Shown in pieces: positions 1 through 4,789 of a DNA stretch of 6,051 bases. The DNA lies in the NCBI GenBank assembly GCA_017882065.1, contig JADGQD010000130.1, forward strand, positions 1-6,051, given 5' to 3'. The stretch is from Anaerolineales bacterium (lineage in GTDB: Bacteria > Chloroflexota > Anaerolineae > Anaerolineales > Villigracilaceae). Numbering within the stretch: position 1 is the first letter of the stretch; the number at the start of each line of letters is the position of its first letter. The position numbers and the translations under genes are program-made. The notes beneath the pieces were generated by a model that made no database searches, was not told the DNA's origin, and worked only from the letters and a program-made list of their open reading frames with translations.

Positions 1-5
1 AAACA

Positions 6-221
6 ATGTCAGATCGTATCATCGGCACAGTCAAATGGTTCAATGGAAGCAAGGGCTATGGCTTTCTCACTCGCGAAGGCGGCCCGGACGTCTTTGTCCA
101 CTTCTCCGCCATTCAGGGCGAAGGCTTCAAGAACCTCGAAGAAGGCCAAAAAGTCGAATTCACAGTGGAACAGGGTCCCAAAGGCCCGCAGGCCAGCAAC
201 GTGACTTTGATCACCGCCTAA
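6..221 (+). CDS. CspA-family cold-shock protein
   Basis: The gene encodes 71 residues, the usual length for a single cold-shock domain, and it is complete. The protein is a small cytoplasmic beta-barrel that binds single-stranded RNA and DNA and acts as an RNA chaperone or antiterminator. The opening IIGTVKWFN is diagnostic. RNP1 (K16-G-Y-G-F20) and RNP2 (V29-F-V-H-F33) are both intact, with W11 and F12 completing the aromatic binding face. The ATG at position 6 gives the family's normal N-terminus. Only five bases precede it, so the ribosome binding site, promoter and any long cold-responsive 5' leader lie outside the window. A strong hairpin starts 12 nt after the stop codon, so the gene is probably monocistronic or last in its unit. 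Which csp paralogue it is cannot be told. The family assignment is very secure. Confidence 0.97.
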   Translation: MSDRIIGTVKWFNGSKGYGFLTREGGPDVFVHFSAIQGEGFKNLEEGQKVEFTVEQGPKGPQASNVTLITA

Positions 222-233
222 TCACGCTGAATG

Positions 234-281
234 CCAATAAAAAAATTCCTGAGACGAAAGTTTCAGGAATTTTTTTATTGG
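234..281 (+). terminator. Long hairpin terminator after the cold-shock gene
   Basis: Positions 234-255 pair with 260-281 to give a 22-bp stem with a single G-U wobble (253/262). The stem closes on a GAAA tetraloop of the GNRA type. A run of seven A in the left arm pairs with seven T in the right arm, so the U-tract lies inside the stem. The symmetric A/T runs mean it could also stop transcription arriving on the minus strand from the 391-498 region. Its place 12 nt after the stop codon supports a terminator role. Confidence 0.88.
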
Positions 282-390
282 GAAAGATGGGCTATTTTTC
301 AGTTCCAGCACGATTTCCTGCAAGTGCGGGGGCGTATGGTATGCTGAAGAAACTTTTCGATCTGGCATATCGGGAGCATGGTTTGCCTGC

Positions 391-483
391 TACTTCTTCT
401 TGCATAAATCTGTGAACATGCCATGATCGAATTGCTCGTAATTCATGGAATTTTGGTTCAGATATTCACGCATTACCCTGCAA
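391..483 (-). repeat. Diverged 93-bp repeat, copy 1
   Basis: This stretch aligns without gaps to 1506-1598 with about 66 of 93 positions identical (counted by hand). Conservation sits at the two ends: roughly the first 27 and last 32 bases are well kept, while the centre has drifted. Similarity appears to resume after a 10-bp gap, at 496-506 versus 1601-1611 (10 of 11 identical). The extra bases in this copy contribute most of the TATAAT motif at 488-493. On the minus strand the copy contains a 27-codon open frame (473-390). It could be a dispersed intergenic element, or a decayed duplicate of the 3' end and downstream region of the phosphodiesterase gene. Confidence 0.6.
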
Positions 484-487
484 GAAT

Positions 488-496
488 ATTATAGCA
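488..496 (-). promoter_or_regulatory. Extended -10 promoter-like motif
   Basis: The minus strand reads TGCTATAAT, a perfect extended -10 element, 37 bp past the stop codon of the HAD gene. No good -35 is present, which extended -10 promoters can tolerate. Transcription would start near 481 and run through repeat copy 1 towards the hairpin at 234-281. The only open frame downstream is the 27-codon one starting at 473. The same 11-bp core (GGTGCTATAAT) occurs at the promoter of the lysine-rich small gene (1492-1482). Confidence 0.4.
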
Positions 497-532
497 CCTG
501 CTCCGGCCCCCCACGACTCCCCCTGAATGAGA

Positions 533-1201
533 CTAAGGATAACTCAACCCATTTCCAAAAATCTCCCAGCCATGTTCCAGCGCAAAAGCCTTCAACTTTT
601 CATCCGGGTACACCGCCACAGGACGATCAGCGTGTTCAAGCAGGGGAATATCCATAACAGTATCGCCATAGGCCACATCCACGCGTTCCACACCCAGGCG
701 ACTCAACACCTGCTCGATCTTTTTCTCGTTCGCCACCAACTCACCAACCATCTTCACACGTCCGTTCACAATCTCAACTGGCGTACCGATCGCTTGCGCG
801 CCGATGCGCTCTGCAAACGGCTCAATAAATGGCTCAACCACACTGCTGGCAATATACACCTGGGCGCCCCGTTCGCGGTGCTCGACCAAAAGCCTCACCA
901 CATCTTCGCGGCGCTTTTTCCACAGGTCATGCTCCACCACCCACTCCGAAGCATGACGCAACTTCTGCTCATTTGCGTTTTTGATATAAGCCAGACTCTT
1001 GATCATCAAGTCCTGCCCCCACTTTTGCCAGTCTATCAGTCCATTCCTGGCGAGGAAATAGGAGGGGGTAATCGCAGCCATATAAAATTTCGCACGCAAT
1101 TTGCTCTGGTTATGTTTCACCCAATCCACGAGACCCAGGAACGGAGAGCCGGTGGTCAATGTGCCCATCATATCTGAAATAACGATCATCTTTAGTCTCA
1201 T
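533..1201 (-). CDS. HAD-superfamily IB hydrolase with a degenerate motif I
   Basis: The gene encodes 222 residues in the layout of the SerB-like HAD-IB subfamily, cytoplasmic hydrolases acting on phosphomonoesters. Motif I reads D10-M-M-G-T-L-T, motif II has Ser at S119/S120 (IASS), motif III is the Lys in NEKK (160-161), and motif IV is GDTVMDIPLLE with D180 and D184. Residues 16-100 form the helical C1-type cap. The oddity is in motif I: the second Asp of the DxD pair, the general acid/base of HAD phosphatases, is Met12. The GAT-ATG-ATG codons mean this is not a one-base error. Phosphatase activity may be lost or altered; HAD dehalogenases and phosphonatases also lack this Asp. I use the first ATG, but neither it nor Met5 (1189) has a clear Shine-Dalgarno. 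The upstream terminator ends almost at the start codon, so expression may depend on read-through. The substrate is unknown. Confidence 0.88.
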   Translation of the reverse strand: MRLKMIVISDMMGTLTTGSPFLGLVDWVKHNQSKLRAKFYMAAITPSYFLARNGLIDWQKWGQDLMIKSLAYIKNANEQKLRHASEWVVEHDLWKKRREDVVRLLVEHRERGAQVYIASSVVEPFIEPFAERIGAQAIGTPVEIVNGRVKMVGELVANEKKIEQVLSRLGVERVDVAYGDTVMDIPLLEHADRPVAVYPDEKLKAFALEHGWEIFGNGLSYP

Positions 1202-1204
1202 CTC

Positions 1205-1260
1205 AAAAAAAACAGTGGGGTGTTTTTAGCGGGCAAAGCCCGCTAAAAACACCCCCCACT
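1205..1260 (-). terminator. Intrinsic terminator of the lysine-rich small gene
   Basis: Positions 1217-1234 and 1238-1255 form a perfect 18-bp stem with a three-base loop. Three further base pairs (1214-1216 with 1258-1260) form beyond a 2-nt bulge. Read on the minus strand, the stem is followed by eight consecutive T (1212-1205), the classic Rho-independent layout. It lies 26 nt after the stop of the small gene at 1286 and only 3 nt before the first ATG of the HAD gene. It therefore separates the two genes, or attenuates read-through into the HAD gene. Confidence 0.92.
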
Positions 1261-1285
1261 CCATCTTTTTACGAAATAAATAGCT

Positions 1286-1426
1286 CTAATTTTCTGAAGA
1301 GGGAACTGGTTTCTCTTCCGGCTTAATATTCCTCTTGATCTCTTTAAGCCGTGTTTTTTCAGCCTTCTTTTTTTTCTTTTCACGTTCTTTTTGACGCTTT
1401 TCGTATTTATAGTTTACGGTTGGCAA
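1286..1426 (-). CDS. Small lysine-rich basic protein, TTG start
   Basis: The gene encodes 46 residues. About 17 of them are Lys or Arg (13 Lys) and 8 are Glu. It opens MPTVNYKYEKRQKE, has a KKKKK run at 17-21, a charged stretch to about residue 39 that could form a helix, and a short acidic tail (PSSEN). It resembles small YKFEKRQKELAKKKKQEEK-type hypothetical proteins I know from several bacterial phyla. Their function is unknown to me; nucleic-acid or ribosome association would suit the charge. The TTG start is chosen because AGAAGGA sits 7 nt upstream, no in-frame ATG or GTG exists further up, and the protein then begins at the family-like motif. Its unit is complete: extended -10 at 1490-1482, a leader of about 49 nt, and the terminator at 1260-1205. 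That architecture is the strongest argument that it is real. Confidence 0.75.
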   Translation of the reverse strand: MPTVNYKYEKRQKEREKKKKKAEKTRLKEIKRNIKPEEKPVPSSEN

Positions 1427-1481
1427 GGGTTCATCCTTCTGGAATATTCTTCCGCATGATTTTTTGAGTCGATCCTCGATA

Positions 1482-1490
1482 ATTATAGCA
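1482..1490 (-). promoter_or_regulatory. Extended -10 promoter of the lysine-rich small gene
   Basis: The minus strand carries TGCTATAAT, a consensus extended -10. Transcription should begin near 1475, giving a leader of about 49 nt before the TTG start at 1426. No convincing -35 box is seen 17 bp upstream. Repeat copy 2 begins 15 bp upstream of this element. Confidence 0.7.
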
Positions 1491-1505
1491 CCCTTGCAAG
1501 ACTCT

Positions 1506-1598
1506 TACTGCTTCTTGTATAAATATGTGAACTTTGAACGATCAAGATACAATCAATTACAGCAATTTGGATTCAGTTATTTACGCAGTACCCCGTAA
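1506..1598 (-). repeat. Diverged 93-bp repeat, copy 2
   Basis: This is the partner of 391-483, about 71 percent identical with no gaps. It overlaps the last seven codons and the stop of the phosphodiesterase gene (GVLRK at the end), then runs to just upstream of the extended -10 at 1482-1490. The conserved end blocks read, on the minus strand, roughly GGGTAMTGCGTRAATAWCTGA and GTTCACAKATTTATRCAAG. The coding block being conserved in a non-coding copy suggests either duplication of this gene end or a mobile repeat that supplied the gene's last codons. Confidence 0.6.
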
Positions 1599-3004
1599 AT
1601 ACCTTCTCCGGATTTCAACCGGGAACGGGCCAGCACCGCCGCCATAATACCCGCCAGCCCCCACACCACCAGATAAACCGAATAAGACAGCGTCATCACA
1701 GGCTGTGTCATGCCAGCCAGGATGTGGACATTGTTGCTCGTGACCGAGTCCGCACCCGAGTGCCACAGGCGGGAATATTGCCAGGGTTCGTCCACCGTCC
1801 ACAGGTTGACCCACAACCCAGAACGCTGATAAGCCTGGATCATGCCATTCGACAGGCCGAACTCGCTGTTGACCACCTGGTAACCGGCTGCAACCAGTTC
1901 CTGCGGAGCAGGGGTCCGGCTGTAGTCGATCCCGGCGGATAGGATAGCCTGCGGCAGAGCAGCGCGCACCACGTGGATATCTTTCGGGCCAACCAGGATC
2001 CAGGTGCTGGCCGCAGCGCCTGAGGTCCGTATCTCCGCCAGGCAAAGGTTGAGCGTTTGGTTCGCAAAGGGATGGTCCGCGGACGGGATGCGTAAATCGT
2101 ACACAAAGCGCAAATTGTTGGCCTGCAGGATGGCAAGCACGTCTGCCAGGGCCGGGACTGGTTCGCGGTGATATGACGCAGCCTGCTCCGGCGAGACGAG
2201 GCCAGAACCAATCGTACCGAATGGGTCCTGATCCACAAACCATTGACCGGCGTTGAGTTGAGCCAACTCATTCCAGGTAAAACTATCCGCTGAATCCTTT
2301 ATCCGCTGTGGAAAGATTTCGGCAACGTTCGTCGTGCGCACCAGGGTGGAATCGTGCATCAAGAACAGAATCCCGTCCCAGCTTATCGAGATGTCCGTTT
2401 CGAGGCCGTAAACCCCCAAGTCGGCGGCCTTTTGCATGGAGGCCAGCGTATTTTCCGGTGCCAGCATCGAAGCACCGCGATGGGCGATCAACAGCGGCTT
2501 CTCCGGCAATAGTCCACGCAATACAGCCCCCGGTGTCCAGAAAACGGGGACCAACCAAAGGAAAACGAGCAGGCCCGCAGCGAGCCATTTCTTCCAGAGT
2601 TTCGTTTGCCGGCCCAGCCAGTTCTCAAGCCCCCAAGCAGCCACGAGCAAAAGGGTGGTATCCACAAAGAGACGGAAGTATTGCACGAACTGTCCCAGCC
2701 TAGCCACCTGGACCGGGTTCTGGAGAAACAGGACGATAAAACTGCCGTAGAAAAACAACAGATAAAATCCACTAACGAGGCGAGAAAGCCAGGCCGGACC
2801 CGCCTTGCGACCATACTTTTTCAAGCCCAGATGGATTGCACTCCACAGACCAATGAGCGCAGTGAAAATGATAAAAATGAGCAGGTAGGGCAGGGGCAGG
2901 CCGGTCGTATCCGACAGGAATTCATTGACCGCCTGTTGAAAGGAAAGGTTGGTCAACCAGAAAGCGAGGAAAACAAAGGCGTGAAGAAAAACGATCCAGT
3001 CCAT
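1577..3004 (-). CDS. Membrane-embedded glycerophosphodiester phosphodiesterase
   Basis: The 475-residue protein combines a membrane domain with a GDPD TIM barrel. GDPDs hydrolyse glycerophosphodiesters to sn-glycerol 3-phosphate and an alcohol. Residues 1-160 hold about five hydrophobic segments (near 2-20, 40-58, 77-95, 112-128 and 139-157). The catalytic domain covers about 170-430, and one more helix lies at 437-459. Signature residues are present: H175-R-G177 with APENT following, E202 and D204 (LETDIS), H217-D218 (LMHD), and the late W402 and GADS (417-420) positions. The start at 3004 is preferred over an in-frame ATG 12 codons upstream because AGGAGA lies 6 nt before it, and the longer form would overlap the preceding gene. 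It begins 13 nt after the stop of the secreted membrane protein, so the two are co-transcribed. The placement suggests remodelling of phospholipid head groups or lipid-linked polymers at the membrane. The substrate is not determinable, and no clear terminator follows. Confidence 0.92.
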   Translation of the reverse strand: MDWIVFLHAFVFLAFWLTNLSFQQAVNEFLSDTTGLPLPYLLIFIIFTALIGLWSAIHLGLKKYGRKAGPAWLSRLVSGFYLLFFYGSFIVLFLQNPVQVARLGQFVQYFRLFVDTTLLLVAAWGLENWLGRQTKLWKKWLAAGLLVFLWLVPVFWTPGAVLRGLLPEKPLLIAHRGASMLAPENTLASMQKAADLGVYGLETDISISWDGILFLMHDSTLVRTTNVAEIFPQRIKDSADSFTWNELAQLNAGQWFVDQDPFGTIGSGLVSPEQAASYHREPVPALADVLAILQANNLRFVYDLRIPSADHPFANQTLNLCLAEIRTSGAAASTWILVGPKDIHVVRAALPQAILSAGIDYSRTPAPQELVAAGYQVVNSEFGLSNGMIQAYQRSGLWVNLWTVDEPWQYSRLWHSGADSVTSNNVHILAGMTQPVMTLSYSVYLVVWGLAGIMAAVLARSRLKSGEGIYGVLRK

Positions 3005-3017
3005 GCCTATTCTCCTG

Positions 3018-3965
3018 TCAGAAAGGTAAGAGCAAGCCAATTCCGAAACTGGCCGCGTTTAAGGCGAAACTGACCAAAAGCGCTTCGCCAAACCTGATAG
3101 TCTTCCGCTGGGCCAGGAATAACCCGCCCGCCTCCACCAGCCATACGACCAGTTCGGCGAAGAGCACCGTGAGGATAGAATACTTTCCGCTGAACCCGCT
3201 GACCGTCAGCCACAGGGCTGGTTGAGTTACGAGGTTTAGAAGCAGGATGACGGTCAGGACGAGCACGGCGGGGCGTTTGCGCCAACCCACGTAAAGCGCA
3301 CCGAGCAAGAGCTCCACTGCCAGCGTTGTGACCAGTCCGCGCGTCAGCAGGAGGCTGACAAGCACATACGGGATTGTAAGAATCCAAGCGGCAATAAACC
3401 ATCCGAGCAGTGACTTGAATGTTGCCTCCGGGTTTCCCGCCTTGACCAATAGCACGACCAGAATGACAAGAATGGCGGTAGTCAGACAGAAGAAGCTTAA
3501 GCCAAGGAGCAGATTGAGAAACGTGTTTCCAGACACCGGCCAGGTTGCGCCGCCAAATAGTTCCACCACCTGCATGTGATCGGCGTACACGGTGACCTTG
3601 TATTCAGAAGCAAATTGCGTTTTCGTGAAAATGTTACTCTGACGGGTCACGCCGTCCGAAAATTCCAGGACGAGGCGGTGATAGTCACTGTAACCATATG
3701 CCATGGAAAAGCAAGAAGCAGTAGAACATTCAAAATGTTGAGGTCCAAGTTGCTGGAGCGGTGCGGCGTTTGCGCAGTCAGCATCGGTACATTCCAGCAA
3801 AGTGCCTGAAGAGATCTCCGCTGCCGGATTAATCTCATAGATGAATGAAAAACTCATGGTGGGTTTCGGCCCGGTATCCGCACGGGCGGATTGAGGTGGG
3901 AGCATCACGAGCAAGCCTGCCAGTAAGAGAACGGGCAACCATAGTGTTACGGATTGTTTTTTCAT
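3018..3965 (-). CDS. Secreted-domain membrane protein, four cysteines, about six TM helices
   Basis: I do not recognise a named family. The 315 residues start with a signal peptide (KK, a hydrophobic core at 7-22, likely cleavage after SARA at 29). An extracytoplasmic domain follows at about 30-145, rich in beta-type segments. It carries two CxxAxC motifs (C59/C64 and C80/C85), which probably form disulfides outside the cytoplasm. Residues 147-313 hold about six hydrophobic helices, with N244, TQP (247-249), E271, E278 and the N303-to-S306 segment as polar spots inside or near the membrane. The ATG at 3965 has AGGGAG 4 nt upstream. The gene lies 13 nt before the phosphodiesterase gene, so a shared envelope or lipid role is likely, but that is inference from neighbourhood. 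A 97-bp gap separates it from the upstream regulator gene. I found no convincing promoter or terminator there, so all three could be one operon. Confidence 0.85.
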   Translation of the reverse strand: MKKQSVTLWLPVLLLAGLLVMLPPQSARADTGPKPTMSFSFIYEINPAAEISSGTLLECTDADCANAAPLQQLGPQHFECSTASCFSMAYGYSDYHRLVLEFSDGVTRQSNIFTKTQFASEYKVTVYADHMQVVELFGGATWPVSGNTFLNLLLGLSFFCLTTAILVILVVLLVKAGNPEATFKSLLGWFIAAWILTIPYVLVSLLLTRGLVTTLAVELLLGALYVGWRKRPAVLVLTVILLLNLVTQPALWLTVSGFSGKYSILTVLFAELVVWLVEAGGLFLAQRKTIRFGEALLVSFALNAASFGIGLLLPF

Positions 3966-4062
3966 GGCACTCCCTCTGGTAACAGCAGATAAAAATATTG
4001 TTTAGATGCGCAAAAACCATCCATCCTGAACAATTGTAATGGAATAATCCTTCTAATGCCCA

Positions 4063-4671
4063 TCAGTTCCCAACCATCAGGAAAGCACAAAAAGGCAGGC
4101 CCTTGTCGCTCAACTGCAATTTCGCAGTCTGCTCAACGGACGGGCCAAGCCTCGTTTCCAGGAGAAATGCATCCATCCGGCACAATTCGGGGTGGTCGGC
4201 GACAATTGCCGCATACGGACAATGCCCCAGGATGAGGCGCGGTCCCGCGGCGCTCGCTTCCCAGCGCGCCTGGTAATGTAATTCGTTCAGTCGAGCGACC
4301 GCCCGGATCAGCCGCTTCATAACCGGGACCTTTATATCCGTGACACCCGCCAGCCGCTCTGCCACGGACCTCAAACCGGCTTCCCGCCTCTCGTCTGCCG
4401 CGCCGCCCAGCCAGCTGTCGAGCAGCGTCCCGGCCAGTTTATCCAACCCGTCCCCCAGCACCCGCCGCGATAACCCGTAGACATGCAGCGGCCTCCCCCG
4501 ACCCTCTTTCCGCTGGCCGACAATCTCAATCAGATCATTTAATTCCAATACTGCCAGATGATGGCGAATATTCGCCCCGGTCATCCCCAGCAGGCTACTC
4601 AATTCTCTTACCGAAGCCGTCTGGTGTTTGCGGAAGTAGTCAAGAATGCGCATGCGAGTCGTAGATTTCAT
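4063..4671 (-). CDS. Winged-helix regulator, COG2345/SufR-like, with conserved cysteines
   Basis: The 202 residues begin [14 protein letters not shown] winged helix-turn-helix domain occupies about 5-68: the recognition region is [18 protein letters not shown] (26-43) and the wing is around [12 protein letters not shown] (57-68). A linker helix region runs from 70 to 135. The C-terminal domain (about 144-202) has HCPY with C151, C164 after 12 intervening residues, and C195. C-x12-C is also the spacing of the first two cysteines in cyanobacterial SufR, an Fe-S-binding repressor, but the later CxxC of SufR is not present. I infer metal or Fe-S cluster sensing. It is transcribed away from nuoB and shares a 26-bp palindrome with it. 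The ATG at 4671 is chosen because family members begin MKST and the extended -10 at 4687-4679 would make an upstream start untranscribed. There is no usable Shine-Dalgarno, so a leaderless mRNA is likely. Confidence 0.85.
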   Translation of the reverse strand: MKSTTRMRILDYFRKHQTASVRELSSLLGMTGANIRHHLAVLELNDLIEIVGQRKEGRGRPLHVYGLSRRVLGDGLDKLAGTLLDSWLGGAADERREAGLRSVAERLAGVTDIKVPVMKRLIRAVARLNELHYQARWEASAAGPRLILGHCPYAAIVADHPELCRMDAFLLETRLGPSVEQTAKLQLSDKGLPFCAFLMVGN

Positions 4672-4678
4672 CCTGTTG

Positions 4679-4687
4679 ATTATACCA
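4679..4687 (-). promoter_or_regulatory. Extended -10 promoter of the regulator gene
   Basis: The minus strand reads TGGTATAAT, a consensus extended -10. A start 7 nt downstream of the hexamer falls at about 4672, on or next to the A of the regulator's ATG (4671), implying a leaderless transcript. The -35 zone is occupied by the 26-bp palindrome, which abuts this element directly. That suits autorepression. Confidence 0.75.
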
Positions 4688-4713
4688 ATTATGCAAATAT
4701 ATATTTGCATAAT
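4688..4713. promoter_or_regulatory. Perfect 26-bp palindromic operator between regulator and nuoB
   Basis: The half-site ATTATGCAAATAT is followed directly by its exact reverse complement, with the dyad axis between 4700 and 4701. It ends 5 bp before the nuoB -35 box and begins next to the extended -10 of the divergent regulator. A symmetric site of this size is what a dimeric winged-helix protein would bind. Its centre is about 53 bp upstream of the predicted nuoB start, a typical activator position, while it covers the -35 zone of the regulator. The binding protein is inferred to be the adjacent regulator. Confidence 0.8.
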
Positions 4714-4717
4714 CGAA

Positions 4718-4746
4718 TTGACGCACCATCATCTCTCGGATATAAT
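4718..4746 (+). promoter_or_regulatory. Sigma-70-type promoter of the nuoB operon
   Basis: TTGACG (4718-4723) and TATAAT (4741-4746) are separated by exactly 17 bp, a near-consensus housekeeping promoter. Transcription should start near 4753, giving a leader of about 37 nt that contains AGGAGA just before the nuoB start. Its presence directly before nuoB shows the operon begins here and not at a nuoA gene. Confidence 0.88.
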
Positions 4747-4789
4747 CCGTCCGATTTGCACTGATTATTCTCGTCCCAGGAGAATCCAC

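Larger units (their letters stand above)
222..532. other. Gene-poor interval between the cold-shock gene and the HAD gene
   Basis: This 311-bp stretch holds the hairpin at 234-281, the repeat copy at 391-483 and the extended -10 motif at 488-496. Positions 282-390 show nothing I can name. Two short open frames exist. One is on the plus strand (287-415, 42 codons). The other is on the minus strand (473-390, 27 codons, starting MREYLN and ending KKK). Neither has a well-spaced Shine-Dalgarno or a recognisable product. The minus-strand one lies within the repeat and could be a remnant or a tiny real peptide. Confidence 0.6.

Noticed and set aside
287..415. A 42-codon plus-strand frame starting MGYFSV
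   Set aside because: No ribosome site or promoter, it follows a terminator, and it runs into the repeat; I see no family resemblance.
527..1177. A long plus-strand frame opposite the HAD gene
   Set aside because: It is antisense to a gene with clear HAD motifs, and its translation is low-complexity and His-rich, as expected of a shadow frame.
527..1201. Inverted 14-bp repeats (ATGAGACTAARGAT, 13 of 14 matching) at 527-540 and 1201-1188, flanking the HAD gene
   Set aside because: A few such pairs are expected by chance in a window this size. No target duplication or transposase is seen, so this is not evidence of mobility.
1506..1590. A possible stem from TACTGC (1506-1511) and GCAGTA (1585-1590) closing repeat copy 2
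   Set aside because: The pairing is not preserved in copy 1 and the interior pairs poorly, so a conserved RNA structure is not supported.
3005..3040. Start of the phosphodiesterase 12 codons further upstream
   Set aside because: It would overlap the end of the preceding gene and lacks a ribosome site, while the ATG at 3004 has AGGAGA 6 nt before it.
3966..4062. A promoter for the secreted-protein and phosphodiesterase pair
   Set aside because: TACAAT-like hexamers occur, but none has a -35 at suitable spacing or a TG extension, so I do not call one.
4672..4710. Start of the regulator 13 codons upstream
   Set aside because: The extra codons come from the palindrome and the extended -10 element, so they would not be transcribed from the predicted promoter.
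4646..4789. A 48-residue N-terminal extension of NuoB from an upstream in-frame ATG
   Set aside because: The extension runs across the palindrome and the sigma-70-type promoter, and includes the leader. The ATG at 4790 has a well-spaced AGGAGA and gives a normal NuoB N-terminus.
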